A stretch of DNA of 64,000 bases from a virus. The stretch lies in the IMG/VR virus record IMGVR_UViG_3300024308_000188, positions 62,001-126,000 of that record; one strand, given 5' to 3'. This document shows, piece after piece, positions 36,335 to 45,308 of the stretch. Made by a program: the position numbers and the translations under genes. Below the pieces are notes generated by a model, which was not told the DNA's origin, ran no database searches, and saw only the letters and a program-made list of their open reading frames with translations. Position 1 is the stretch's first letter. Every line of letters starts with the position of its first letter.

Positions 36335-38683
36335 TTAAGATACTTCTAGGTATGATGATCCTTTTTCTTTAACTACTGTTAGTAGCGTATAATCTTGGAA
36401 ATCATCTATACTCTTAGGTGTTATCCAGAATATATGCGGAACTATTTGCCGAAGTTTTGGTAAAAATTCTCTAATCAAATGTTCGCGCACGGCTGTACTG
36501 CATCGACTATCAGGTTCGTCAAGTATCAAGAAATTGGTTCGCTTTTCTTCTGGAATCAATGGCAATAAACTAACTGCGAATAATAAACGGAAACAGTTGG
36601 CTTCTGCACCACTCAAGTAAACTATGTCGCTTGATTCTCCGTTATTACGGATGGCAACTGCACTTATGCCATTCGCTTGAGTGCGAATTTGAAATTTCAT
36701 AGGTTCAAGAAAAACTAAACTACTATAGCGATTTAAGCTATCTTCTAATTGACGAACTATTGCCTCAGCTGCTTGTAGCTTTAAATTATTCGGAGAGTAT
36801 GCAGTCTGCAATATCTTATACTGCTCACGCATTTTTAATAATGGCTCTACAACCTTCAATTTATTAGAAAGATCTTCAGCAGTCTTACTTAAATTCTTAA
36901 ATTCAATTTTGGCAAGATTTAATTTACGCCAAAGTTTTTCAAGCTGATCGTTTTCCTGAGTCAGTTCCTTTAATTCTTTTTGAACGCGAGAGTGGGCTTT
37001 TTCATCGTAATGTTCGCTGCCAAGATCTTTAATGCGATCTTTGTTTTGAAGTAACAGTGAAAGCGCTTCGATTTTACGTTCGATAGATTCGCTGGATTCT
37101 TTAACAATAACTTTTGGTTTGACTGGTTTCTTAAGTGAATCCATTTGAGCAATCAACTTATCGTACTGCTCAGATTGTTTACCTTGTTCACGAATTTGTT
37201 TGAGCTTTTTACGAGCCGACTCTAACTTGGTTTCAAGCTTAGTATCTATGGTTACTTTAGAAATACTTTCAACAGAAGAACCTAATTCTTCATACTCTGA
37301 ATATATTTCATAATCCTCTAAATACTGTTGCGCTTTTTTAACTCGATTTTCAAGGTCTTTGTATTTAACTTTTTCAGATCCACACACAGGACATCCTGCT
37401 AAATGTTCATGATCTTGAAGTTGATCCCAAAGTGCAACAGTAGTTTTAAGCAAATCTACCTGACTGGAAATAGCGTCAGTTTTCTTGCCAAGATTTTTTT
37501 CGGTAAGGTCAAGACTTTTTGCAAATTTTGTTTTTAGAAAAGTGGACTTCAAAGCTGAAGCCTTGGCTGTTGCTTTAGAGTTTTGTTTTTTGATCTCTAT
37601 ATAAGCCTGATATTTTTCTGTTTGGTTTTCAAGATCGCGTTCAAGTTTTGAAATAAGGCTAACGTATTTTTCATACTGTTCAGCTAATTCGTCTGTGCTT
37701 AATTCGGGTTTGGTTATGGAATCCAAAGATTTTTGAATGACAGAAGATTTACTTTTATACTCGGAGCTGGCTTCCACATAAAATTCAAACTGCTGTGAAA
37801 GTTTTAGGTTGCTTCTTAATTTGGCAAGATCTTCTTTGGTGCTTAACTTACCCAAAGCTTTTTGTAATTCTTTTTGTTTGGTAACAAGCTTCTTTAAACG
37901 ATCAGCATTGTTTTTTGCTGTTGTTAGTTTGCCAGATAACTCATAAAGTTTTTTTAGTTTGGCTTTGACACCATCCAGTTTTTCATGGACACGTTTTAAC
38001 TTGGAATTTTTATCAGAAGTCCACTCAAGTTCCTCTATTCTTTTTTGAGCAGCTTTAAGTTCTTGAGCTAAAGTTTGATATTCAATCTCTGCTTTAGCAA
38101 CTTCACCCAGTTTTTTAGTAAAATATTTACGTAGTTCATCGTAAACATCAAGGCCAAACAATTTTGTTATAAAGGCCAATCTATTCTGTGGACTAGCATT
38201 TATAAAGTTGCAACTACGTTGATCGCTAACATAAGAAGTTGCGTAAAACATTTCTTCGGAAATAGGAAAAGCCCGATCCAAATGGGTACGGGCAATTTCA
38301 AGTTTCACTGGTTTTCCAGCTTCGTTTACGTTAACATATTCACCAGATTTATTTTTGATGAATACACTGTAAGCAGAAGCTGTTTGCTCAAAACGATAAC
38401 ATTCACCTAAATGATTTTCTACCTCAAGGATGTGAGTGCTCTTTTTACCTTTAAGCACATCTTTCTTGTTTCGACTTTTGATGGCTAAAGGGTCTGTTTC
38501 AAAAGCGACAGTAGGAATACTTGAAAACAAGCGACTTTTGCCAACAGCATTTTTGTTAGCTGGATTTCTACTGTCTAAATTTTTACCGTGGATTACATAC
38601 AACCCATGTTCGCTACCAACCTCAAGAAGCGTATCTTCAAAGGTCAATACGTTTTTCAGGCCAAACCCGTTTAGCTTAATCAT
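36335..38683 (-). CDS. SbcC/Rad50-like ATPase subunit (T4 gp46-like)
   Basis: 782 residues from the ATG at 38683 (MIKLNGFGLKNVLTFED), where Rad50/SbcC proteins usually begin. An upstream in-frame start at 38755 would overlap the small ORF at 38688-38780 entirely. P-loop ...NKNAVGKS (GKS 48-50), long coiled coils, a zinc hook CPVC at 431-434 at the midpoint, signature LSGAEANCFRLLFA (~690) and Walker B FLILDEPDS (~717). It pairs with the SbcD-like nuclease to process DNA ends. Confidence 0.88.
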   Translation of the reverse strand: MIKLNGFGLKNVLTFEDTLLEVGSEHGLYVIHGKNLDSRNPANKNAVGKSRLFSSIPTVAFETDPLAIKSRNKKDVLKGKKSTHILEVENHLGECYRFEQTASAYSVFIKNKSGEYVNVNEAGKPVKLEIARTHLDRAFPISEEMFYATSYVSDQRSCNFINASPQNRLAFITKLFGLDVYDELRKYFTKKLGEVAKAEIEYQTLAQELKAAQKRIEELEWTSDKNSKLKRVHEKLDGVKAKLKKLYELSGKLTTAKNNADRLKKLVTKQKELQKALGKLSTKEDLAKLRSNLKLSQQFEFYVEASSEYKSKSSVIQKSLDSITKPELSTDELAEQYEKYVSLISKLERDLENQTEKYQAYIEIKKQNSKATAKASALKSTFLKTKFAKSLDLTEKNLGKKTDAISSQVDLLKTTVALWDQLQDHEHLAGCPVCGSEKVKYKDLENRVKKAQQYLEDYEIYSEYEELGSSVESISKVTIDTKLETKLESARKKLKQIREQGKQSEQYDKLIAQMDSLKKPVKPKVIVKESSESIERKIEALSLLLQNKDRIKDLGSEHYDEKAHSRVQKELKELTQENDQLEKLWRKLNLAKIEFKNLSKTAEDLSNKLKVVEPLLKMREQYKILQTAYSPNNLKLQAAEAIVRQLEDSLNRYSSLVFLEPMKFQIRTQANGISAVAIRNNGESSDIVYLSGAEANCFRLLFAVSLLPLIPEEKRTNFLILDEPDSRCSTAVREHLIREFLPKLRQIVPHIFWITPKSIDDFQDYTLLTVVKEKGSSYLEVS

Positions 38684-38687
38684 AGTT

Positions 38688-38780
38688 CTACTCTTCTTTT
38701 GTTTCAGTGGTTTCTTCAGATTCTTTTTGTTCACCAAATATCTTTTGGAACTCACTTAACATGCGTGGATCGTCAAACAT
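38688..38780 (-). CDS. 30-residue acidic peptide before gp46-like gene
   Basis: A short ORF with ATG at 38780 and AGGTAG box 4 bases upstream, ending TAG four bases before the gp46-like ATG. The product is MFDDPRMLSEFQKIFGEQKE followed by an acidic tail of Glu/Thr/Lys. Motif copy 5 is 11 bases upstream. It is a true small protein or a leader ORF that couples translation to the ATPase. Confidence 0.55.
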   Translation of the reverse strand: MFDDPRMLSEFQKIFGEQKESEETTETKEE

Positions 38781-38791
38781 TGTACTACCTT

Positions 38792-38800
38792 ATTTACAGT
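38792..38800 (-). promoter_or_regulatory. ACTGTAAAT motif, copy 5
   Basis: Minus strand GTTACTGTAAATAAGGTAGTA, only 11 bases before the ATG of the 30-residue ORF and ~109 before the gp46-like ATG. It overlaps the stop of the metallophosphoesterase gene at 38794. Confidence 0.55.
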
Positions 38801-39333
38801 AACTTCAGACTCTGCTTGTATGTTTCACAGAGCTTTCCAGAAGAAATTCTTTCAGAAAAAATTTCACGAATATGATCCAAGCTAAGTGCATGATAGTTTG
38901 TTTGTTCAAGACTAACATTCAAATAACGAGGATCGTCAATAACTTTATCATGCAAGTGGCCATGAACATTTAATTTACCACGTAAATGTTCTGGATGCAG
39001 TGGCATATGACTTAAAGTAAAACCATATTTGTTTTGATAAAAATAAACCGCTGAGTAGACTTCGCACAGTCTCTTCAATGGAATTTTATCTGTACAGTGG
39101 TTGCCACCTATCAAAATAACGGTGGCCCCAGTTTCACGAAATTGCTCGATATACTTTAACGATTCCTCACTGAAGCAAATATCTCCATGAAGATAAAGGG
39201 TAGATCTTTTGTTAAGTTGTCTTAAAATATTTTCAAAAATAACAGTGTCATGTTCTTGCACAGAAGAGAAATGAGTTCTGTATTTACAAACATTCGACTG
39301 ACCGAAATGCAAATCAGCTGCGTGAAAATTCAT
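38794..39333 (-). CDS. Calcineurin-like metallophosphoesterase (small)
   Basis: 179 residues with motifs HAADLHFGQ, LHGDICFS, IGGNHCTD, LSHMPLHPEHLRG and VHGHLHD. All metal-ligand positions are present (Asp7, His9, Asp51, Asn78 and others). The compact single-domain form resembles phage/bacterial YfcE- or Pnkp-type phosphoesterases. Substrate unknown; nucleic-acid end repair is possible in this setting. Confidence 0.8.
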   Translation of the reverse strand: MNFHAADLHFGQSNVCKYRTHFSSVQEHDTVIFENILRQLNKRSTLYLHGDICFSEESLKYIEQFRETGATVILIGGNHCTDKIPLKRLCEVYSAVYFYQNKYGFTLSHMPLHPEHLRGKLNVHGHLHDKVIDDPRYLNVSLEQTNYHALSLDHIREIFSERISSGKLCETYKQSLKLL

Positions 39334-39335
39334 TG

Positions 39336-40112
39336 TTAGTCTTTCACCTCAGAAGGTGCTATAAAAACAAGCACAGGTTTTTTAATCAGTAAATCTGGAC
39401 GTATTTGGAAAACAATTTGATCTGTATCAAGATCACTCGCATAACTTGCCTTGAAGATTTTATAAAGATCTTCGTAGATACTAGCTAAACGTACAACCTG
39501 AGAAGAATTAAGCATGTAGTCAGTGCGGCCAAGCGGAGGTAAAGTAGAACTTTGATCTCCGAGTTCTGTACTAATAGTTCCATTGCGAACATTATCTATG
39601 AAAGCAAAGAAATCTGTAACATACTTAAAATATGTTTCACGTTGAAGCGCAGAACACATGACAATTGTGTGACTTATACGTTTTGAAATATCGTACATAG
39701 GATTAACTACAACACTATTTTCAATACGCTTTTGATCAATATCAGTTTCTGCAAGTCTTACTCTGTACTTACCGGAAAATCTTTTGCGGCCAGCATTGTT
39801 GTAGTATTCATTAAAACGAGTGTGAAGTACAAGGTTGGTAAGAAACCGAGTTGTTCTCAAACGAGAAAGAACACCAATTTTAGAAAATGGAGAATGCACA
39901 TCAACACGCTTAGATACAGATAAAAGATTAATAGAGTCTTTATCAAGAACATTAGCAAACTGAATAAGCATTAATTCTTTAATGCCGTCAGTGAACTGAG
40001 TATCAGGTTGATCAAAAAATAAGTTGCAGATTTCTTTTGAAGGCATACCGGAAACGCAAATACGCTGCATATCACTACCGAAAGATTTTTGTACAGTTTG
40101 AATTGTTTGCAT
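39336..40112 (-). CDS. Hypothetical protein
   Basis: 258 residues from the ATG at 40112, which has GGAG 8 bases upstream and starts one base after the upstream stop. An in-frame ATG at 40148 is inside the upstream gene. Helical, basic middle (GVLSRLRTTRFLTNLVLHTRF). No family recognised. Confidence 0.6.
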   Translation of the reverse strand: MQTIQTVQKSFGSDMQRICVSGMPSKEICNLFFDQPDTQFTDGIKELMLIQFANVLDKDSINLLSVSKRVDVHSPFSKIGVLSRLRTTRFLTNLVLHTRFNEYYNNAGRKRFSGKYRVRLAETDIDQKRIENSVVVNPMYDISKRISHTIVMCSALQRETYFKYVTDFFAFIDNVRNGTISTELGDQSSTLPPLGRTDYMLNSSQVVRLASIYEDLYKIFKASYASDLDTDQIVFQIRPDLLIKKPVLVFIAPSEVKD

Positions 40113-40113
40113 T

Positions 40114-40911
40114 TTAAATTTCTCCATTGGTTTCAGTGTTAATCTCAACTGAAACTTTATTCATTGGTTTTTGTTCGGTCGGATCAATATCATACGGATT
40201 TACATAATCAAGAACAGCTGTTGCTATCAATGAACTATTTCCAATAGTGCCATCAGTAAGCTGTAGCTCAGTAGATCCGTGATAAATACTTTTTACATTA
40301 CCAAACTTCAAAGTATGAAGCAAGACAAAGTTATCAATCAAGTCAGGTTTGGTGTATGCTAAACCGTTTTTCTCAAATTTTTCTGTAATCGCATAACAAT
40401 AACGAGCTTTAACTTTTTTACCTGCAAGAAAAGACAAACGAGCTGACAATTGTTTATCTATACAGTGGATTATTTCAAATTTCTGAGCCTTAACAACAGG
40501 AATATAAACTACAATAGTTCCTGATTCGTACTCACGTAAAAATTTACTATCGGGAATACCATAGCTCCAATGTTCAAGCTCTGTTATTTCACAAGTAAAT
40601 ACTTTATTTACTTCAAAATTGTGTTGCTGAATTTCGTTAACAGCTTTGAGTGCTCTCGGACGAAATTCAGCAAGAGGATCTTTATAAATTGGCTGATCAT
40701 ACATTAATTCAGCCCACTTAGAAAAAATATCTCGTATTGCACCGACTGAAGGCTTCTCTTCTTCAAAAGTACAATCAAAGCAACCTTCAGTCGGTAAAGG
40801 TGAACTGAATGCCTTTTCATGAAAAGACTCAGGAACATCAATTGTTAACTTTGGCCTTTTATCGCTTGGGAAGAATCCAGAAAAATCTATTGTAAATGTT
40901 TTATCCATCAT
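40114..40911 (-). CDS. Hypothetical protein
   Basis: 265 residues from the ATG at 40911 (GGAG, 6-base spacing). Beta-rich with several Cys (GCFDCTFEE). No recognised domain. It overlaps the small membrane protein gene by 11 bases. Confidence 0.6.
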   Translation of the reverse strand: MMDKTFTIDFSGFFPSDKRPKLTIDVPESFHEKAFSSPLPTEGCFDCTFEEEKPSVGAIRDIFSKWAELMYDQPIYKDPLAEFRPRALKAVNEIQQHNFEVNKVFTCEITELEHWSYGIPDSKFLREYESGTIVVYIPVVKAQKFEIIHCIDKQLSARLSFLAGKKVKARYCYAITEKFEKNGLAYTKPDLIDNFVLLHTLKFGNVKSIYHGSTELQLTDGTIGNSSLIATAVLDYVNPYDIDPTEQKPMNKVSVEINTETNGEI

Positions 40912-41143
40912 TCTTATCTCCTTGCTTAGATTTTTCGGCATGTGAAATAATGTCATTCATTTCTGCGCCAGTATCACGATGATCGTATTCAACACCATTA
41001 TCAAATTCATGATAGCTGATTTTGTGATCAGGATTACTAAAGAAAATCTTGTAGACAGCAAAGGCTAGTACAGCAACCGCAGAAAATAAGCATAGTAAAA
41101 ATAAAGCTATTGAAATGGATGCTTCGTTTTGAACTTCAATCAT
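40901..41143 (-). CDS. Small single-pass membrane protein
   Basis: 80 residues: a short N-terminus, one clear membrane helix (ISIALFLLCLFSAVAVLAFAVYKIFF, residues ~10-35), then a charged cytoplasmic or periplasmic tail with several His/Asp. It overlaps the clamp-loader gene by 4 bases. Function unknown. Confidence 0.65.
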   Translation of the reverse strand: MIEVQNEASISIALFLLCLFSAVAVLAFAVYKIFFSNPDHKISYHEFDNGVEYDHRDTGAEMNDIISHAEKSKQGDKNDG

Positions 41144-42294
41144 TTTTTCACCTTGTTAAAATAGTCATCAACACTTAAATCAGCTAATGCAGTATAAAGT
41201 GCAACAGCCGCAGGATAAGCCGGAACCGTTAAGATTTTGTGATCGACATCAAGTAAAACAGATTGAACTTTTAACAAAGCGGGCAACGAAACTTTTACCT
41301 TGTTTTTATTAACGGACGAAACAAAAAGTTTGCCAATGGCTGGAACATATTTTGCAATGCCAGTAATACTTTCAATTTGCCAGTCAATAAGATAACGCAG
41401 TTGTGAAATAAGTTTACGAGGTTCTTTGCAACCTTTGCAGTTTTTAACGATACCCAACAAATTGTTACCAAGAACTGCAACGAGTATTTCAGCGGAAACC
41501 GAATTCAATTCTTCTTCAGTTGCTTGCATACCAAGATCGCTGACAACACTTTCATCATATTTGTTACCACTTGAAACAATGCTGATCAATGTGTCCAACA
41601 TACTTATTGCATTACGCATCTGGCCTTCACAAAGTTCGGCAATACGCTTAAGGCATTTTTTGAATAAGTCTTTATCTTTAATCTTAAGACCTTCTTCTTT
41701 CACAATGATCTCTAAACGAGCATAAACTTCTTTGGCTGATATTGGATTAAGCGTTATGTGTGTGCAGCGATTGCGAATTGTGTTCTTAAGTTTTTCTGGA
41801 TTAGTAGTACATAAAATCCAGATGCAGTTTTTGCTCGGCTTTTCTAGTGGAACCAGCAAAGTGCTTTCAGCTTTATCACTAAGTAAATGGGCTTCGTCAA
41901 TCAAAATGATTTGTTTGTTAAAACGGGGTGTACGTTTTGCGCGTTGTAACAGATTGCGAATGTCATCTATGTTACCAGCTTCACCTGCATTGATTTCAAT
42001 TAAATCTGGAATCTGATCATCAGAAAACTTACAGGCATCACATTTACCGCAAGCTGTATTCTTTTCACAGTTTACGTAACGCGCTATCATTTTGGCAAGC
42101 GTGGTCTTTCCACTACCAGTTAAGCCGCTGATTAAAATTGTTGAGGGAAAGCGTTTACGCTCAAGCCAACCACTCATTGTATTTTGAGCGCTAGTTTGAC
42201 CAATATAATCAGAAAGTTTTGTTGGACGGTATTTTTCAGGAAGGTTGTAACTTTCGAGTGTTTTGGGTTTCTTACTGACAAGTTTTTTAGACAT
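41140..42294 (-). CDS. DnaX-like clamp-loader ATPase
   Basis: 384 residues from the ATG at 42294 (AGAGGA box); a GTG eight codons earlier lies across that box and is unlikely. AAA+ core: YRPTKLSDYIGQ, Walker A GLTGSGKT (57-64), the bacterial DnaX zinc cluster C76-x5-C82-x2-C85-x2-C88, DEAH (133-136), sensor 1 CTTNP, and NRC (175-177) in place of the SRC arginine-finger motif. The zinc cluster points to bacterial DnaX rather than T4 gp44 ancestry. It would load the DnaN-like clamp encoded at 12099-13220. Confidence 0.88.
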   Translation of the reverse strand: MSKKLVSKKPKTLESYNLPEKYRPTKLSDYIGQTSAQNTMSGWLERKRFPSTILISGLTGSGKTTLAKMIARYVNCEKNTACGKCDACKFSDDQIPDLIEINAGEAGNIDDIRNLLQRAKRTPRFNKQIILIDEAHLLSDKAESTLLVPLEKPSKNCIWILCTTNPEKLKNTIRNRCTHITLNPISAKEVYARLEIIVKEEGLKIKDKDLFKKCLKRIAELCEGQMRNAISMLDTLISIVSSGNKYDESVVSDLGMQATEEELNSVSAEILVAVLGNNLLGIVKNCKGCKEPRKLISQLRYLIDWQIESITGIAKYVPAIGKLFVSSVNKNKVKVSLPALLKVQSVLLDVDHKILTVPAYPAAVALYTALADLSVDDYFNKVKK

Positions 42295-42322
42295 GGTAAA
42301 TCCTCTAGGTTTATACACTAGG

Positions 42323-42331
42323 ATTTACAGT
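42323..42331 (-). promoter_or_regulatory. ACTGTAAAT motif, copy 2 (before clamp loader)
   Basis: Minus strand AATACTGTAAATCCTAGTGTA, 28 bases before the clamp-loader ATG and just after the terminator at 42343-42384. This terminator-motif-gene order supports a promoter role. Confidence 0.65.
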
Positions 42332-42342
42332 ATTGACAGGAC

Positions 42343-42384
42343 AAAAAAATGGCTGGCACGACATTAGCGTATCGTAACCAGCCA
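42343..42384 (-). terminator. Rho-independent terminator with long loop
   Basis: Minus strand: TGGCTGG (42384-42378), a 21-base loop, CCAGCCA (42356-42350), then seven T. Confidence 0.75.
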
Positions 42385-42424
42385 GTAAATCTAATAGGAG
42401 TTAAGGGGAAACTCACTCCATTTT

Positions 42425-42528
42425 CGATTCAAATCAACAGCGTCAAATCCATTGACTTTAATCCACCAGGAAGATAGCGAACTATCTAAATACAAATTAT
42501 AGTGCTGTTGATTTTTAACATTGAATCG
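42425..42528 (-). ncRNA. Candidate structured RNA (multi-branch, 104 nt)
   Basis: The 17-base arm 42425-42441 (CGATTCAAATCAACAGC) pairs with GCTGTTGATT (42504-42513) and TTGAATCG (42521-42528), with a 7-base bulge. Inside are GTCAA-ATCCA-TTGAC (42442-42456) and AGATAG-4-CTATCT (~42471-42486), whose loop is UUCG on the minus strand. It is bounded by terminators on both sides and has no ORF. No known family recognised. Confidence 0.5.
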
Positions 42529-42538
42529 AGTAAAAAGT

Positions 42539-42573
42539 TTGATTTGTAAATGCGAGTAAATGCGTTCAAATCA
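42539..42573 (-). terminator. Rho-independent terminator after nucleotidase gene
   Basis: Minus strand: TTGATTTG, 18-base loop containing two ATTTAC units, CAAATCAA, then ACTTTTT. Confidence 0.7.
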
Positions 42574-42574
42574 A

Positions 42575-43255
42575 TTAAGCAAATATTGGATCAGGACTGC
42601 AAGTAAGATCAATTGTATAGTCTGTCCAATGATCTTTATTCCAAGGTCGCAGATTTTTAACAGTTTGAATACCAGCCTGAGTAAAATCATTTAAGATCTT
42701 AGGCTGATCTTCTATAATCAGTTGTACGTTATCGCCAAATAAATCATCGAGAATATCCAACTTTGAATGCCCTACCGGACAAACAATTAACATATCTGGA
42801 ATTAATCCACTCTCAACTAAAACATCATGAGTTAGTTTAAAGCCATCAGAGCGGAATCCTCTGTGTGTAATAAATGCAAGGTAAACAGGTTGGTCATTAC
42901 GTAAATTGAATTGCTCGTTTAATTCTCCATCACGCAATTTGCGTATGAATTCTTTTGTATGTTCAAATGGTTTTGTCATACTCAAATAGTTAGAGTTATG
43001 TAGAATATCCAAAAACATTTGAAGATCGAGGCCAAGAGTTTCAACCATATCATAGCGAACTACATCAGACAACGTGTATTTTGTTCCGCATCTTTCATTG
43101 ACCATGTTAAGAAGAACTTCTACGGTAGCCAGAATAGATTCATCGAGATCAATACCTATTACTTGATGACCTTCAGTGTATTCAGTCCAAACTTTTGATC
43201 TTAGTTCGGAGTTTTTGTCGTAGTCGGACGGGTTTATTGTGTTATGAACTTTCAT
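42575..43255 (-). CDS. HAD-type 5'(3')-deoxyribonucleotidase-like protein
   Basis: 226 residues from the ATG at 43255. The string 'VIGIDLDESILATVEVLLNMVNERCGTKYTLSDVVRYDM' follows the NT5C/phage nucleotidase pattern (D-x-D-x-T/V, then helix, then 'N...G....T..D...Y...'). 'VYLAFITHRGF' is motif II and 'VQLIIEDQPKIL' is motif IV with an acidic residue. It likely dephosphorylates dNMPs to adjust nucleotide pools. An upstream GTG at 43300 is part of the preceding terminator and is rejected as start. Confidence 0.7.
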   Translation of the reverse strand: MKVHNTINPSDYDKNSELRSKVWTEYTEGHQVIGIDLDESILATVEVLLNMVNERCGTKYTLSDVVRYDMVETLGLDLQMFLDILHNSNYLSMTKPFEHTKEFIRKLRDGELNEQFNLRNDQPVYLAFITHRGFRSDGFKLTHDVLVESGLIPDMLIVCPVGHSKLDILDDLFGDNVQLIIEDQPKILNDFTQAGIQTVKNLRPWNKDHWTDYTIDLTCSPDPIFA

Positions 43256-43274
43256 TTTGTTATATTCCGTTGAT

Positions 43275-43302
43275 AAAAGGTGCAGAGTTTTTGTCTGCAC
43301 CT
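43275..43302 (-). terminator. Rho-independent terminator after metallopeptidase gene
   Basis: Minus strand: GGTGCAGA, loop CAAAAAC, TCTGCACC, TTTT. An eight-base perfect stem. Confidence 0.8.
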
Positions 43303-43309
43303 GATCTGT

Positions 43310-44539
43310 TTAACGAATCAACTTTTGTATTGTGGATTCGCAAGCCTTAGTTACATCGCTTGGCAATTTTTTACCTTGCAGATGCGCTGTCATTGTTTCA
43401 GCGAAGAATTCACGTACATTGGTAAGGGCATATTCAGAACCAACATCGTTTACTTGATCGCTAATATCTTGATGCTCAGGCCACAACTCTTCGAGTGCAT
43501 CACGATTGTTCTGAACCAGCATGTCAACGTCATTACGATCAAGACGATGAACACGCTTCATATAAGAATAAATTTCTTTAATCAAGGTTACTTGATTTTC
43601 GTCAGCCATTTCTTTCATGAACGCATTAATTGCGCCATCGTAGCCTTGAATATCTTTTAACAGTGTTTTCAGATCATCCGAATCGAATGACTGGCGTTTA
43701 ATACGCTTACCATAAACTCCGGCCCATTTAGATTTTAAATGATCTGGAACTTGTCGGAACCAAACACCGTGGCAGAATTCGTGGGTAAGTACGTATTCCA
43801 GATATTGACGATCATCGAAATTAATTCCGTTGATAACAATGAAATCTGTTTTGCCACCTTCTTTTGTACGCTTGTAAGTAAATGTTCCGGCATACTTACT
43901 TACTTTAGTTCGTAACTCTATATGGCTAAAGTTATCTAACCAAGAAGTCATGCGGTGTTTTTTGAACAATTTGAAAACTGTTTCAGAACAACTTTTAAGA
44001 AGATCAAAATGTTGTTTAGTAAACTTTTCACGGTATAAACGAACTTCACCAATATCAGGCAAAGTCAACTTTTTAATAAAAGGTTCTATCTTAACCCCGA
44101 ACACGCTGCCGATAGCTGGCTTTTTGCCTAAGTTAGCAATAACATCTTCAGGTTTAAATTCTTTTTGGTTGTCAGAGTCATCACGTTCAACCCCATCTTC
44201 TAAAAGAATTCGGTTACGGCCTATATAAAGACCAAGAACATTTTTAGTGCCAATCTTTACAATCAAGTGATCGTCACTTTCGTAAGCAACTTGGCTGGAC
44301 TCAACAACTGTTTTAGAATCAGAGTCAGATTTTCTTGAAGATTTTTTGGCCTTATCAATAGCGCCTTCAGCTATCTTCTTTGCCATTTTCTTTTTGGTCT
44401 TTTCAATGTCACCTAATTCCACTTTGGTAACAGCAACCTTCTTTTTCTTTACCACAATTTCTTCTACTTTACCTTTATTGGCCTTAATCTTAGTTTTAGG
44501 TTTCTTTCCGGCTTTTAATCCACAAATTACACTTGTCAT
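43310..44539 (-). CDS. Zinc metallopeptidase-like protein (HExxH)
   Basis: 409 residues. H253-E-F-C-H257 forms an HExxH zinc site (YVLTHEFCHGVWF), and 'REFFAETMTAHL' near the C-terminus supplies a third ligand candidate (E381), the arrangement of ATLF/minigluzincin-type phage peptidases. The N-terminal ~110 residues are Lys-rich (KKVAVTKVELGDIEKTKKKMAKK). Either a maturation protease or a host-directed protease; no capsid gene is seen nearby. AGGAGAA precedes the ATG. Confidence 0.7.
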   Translation of the reverse strand: MTSVICGLKAGKKPKTKIKANKGKVEEIVVKKKKVAVTKVELGDIEKTKKKMAKKIAEGAIDKAKKSSRKSDSDSKTVVESSQVAYESDDHLIVKIGTKNVLGLYIGRNRILLEDGVERDDSDNQKEFKPEDVIANLGKKPAIGSVFGVKIEPFIKKLTLPDIGEVRLYREKFTKQHFDLLKSCSETVFKLFKKHRMTSWLDNFSHIELRTKVSKYAGTFTYKRTKEGGKTDFIVINGINFDDRQYLEYVLTHEFCHGVWFRQVPDHLKSKWAGVYGKRIKRQSFDSDDLKTLLKDIQGYDGAINAFMKEMADENQVTLIKEIYSYMKRVHRLDRNDVDMLVQNNRDALEELWPEHQDISDQVNDVGSEYALTNVREFFAETMTAHLQGKKLPSDVTKACESTIQKLIR

Positions 44540-44582
44540 ATATTTCTCCTGATTGGAATTTAAAAATTATGGGCATTACGGC

Positions 44583-45017
44583 CTAAATTTGGTTTTTAAG
44601 AAAAGAGACTTTAATGGACTGTATCTTATCCATCATTTCTTTTGAAACCATAGCAAATTCTGTGTTCAATCCAAAAACATACCAGCCACTATCTTTAATT
44701 GGATGCTCAGTAAATACTACAAATTGAAATTTACCTCGTTTCTCAGAAGCTGTTCTATATTGGAATTTTTTCTTTAGTGGTATTCGTTTGGAATGTGACT
44801 GATTTACGTATTCTATAAAACTATCTTGAACTTGCCTATCAAGATATTTACAGTATAGGTATATCCTATTAGTCAATCCAATGCAAAATAATTCTGGATG
44901 ATCATTAAAAAGTTGGTTGAATTCTTCAAATTCAACACGTTTTTTACCTTTTGGTCTGGCATCATGGACAAGCTTTTGAAGCTCGATTAATTGCTTACAG
45001 GTTTCGTCATTGTACAT
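44583..45017 (-). CDS. Hypothetical basic protein
   Basis: 144 residues, basic and aromatic, no recognised motif. Contains a copy of ATTTACAGT (44846-44854) inside the coding sequence. The large non-coding region lies immediately upstream, so its transcript may carry a long leader. Confidence 0.6.
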   Translation of the reverse strand: MYNDETCKQLIELQKLVHDARPKGKKRVEFEEFNQLFNDHPELFCIGLTNRIYLYCKYLDRQVQDSFIEYVNQSHSKRIPLKKKFQYRTASEKRGKFQFVVFTEHPIKDSGWYVFGLNTEFAMVSKEMMDKIQSIKVSFLKNQI

Positions 45018-45195
45018 AAGTTTTCCTTATTGAAGAAGCTGCGAAGGCATGGCTGCGGGTTGTCGGTGTCCGCGAAAGTGGGGGGGGTGGCGCGGCGGAA
45101 CCGGAAAAAGGATCCTGGAAAAGATCAATAACCCAGTTAGTGTGTTAGCTTTTTCTTTTGATTTTAAGGTTGTACGAAGCGGAGCGAAGTACAGC

Positions 45196-45221
45196 TCTTA
45201 ATCTACGTAGTAGATTTAAGA
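45196..45221. repeat. Hairpin in non-coding region
   Basis: TCTTAATCTAC pairs with GTAGATTTAAGA around loop GTA, with one bulged T. Flanked by GATC sites. Confidence 0.6.
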
Positions 45222-45308
45222 TCTTGATCCAATTTCCCCATGCCCAGATCCCCAACAAACAATTAATAAACAGATCTTTGCTTTTCTACTGATCTCATTT
45301 TCCCCCCC

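Noticed and set aside
38684-38755. ATPase start at 38755
   Set aside because: Adds a 24-residue Lys-rich piece out of family pattern and overlaps a better small ORF; Rad50-type proteins start at MIKL.
43256-43300. GTG 43300 as nucleotidase start
   Set aside because: The GTG and following bases form the hairpin and U-tract of the previous gene's terminator.
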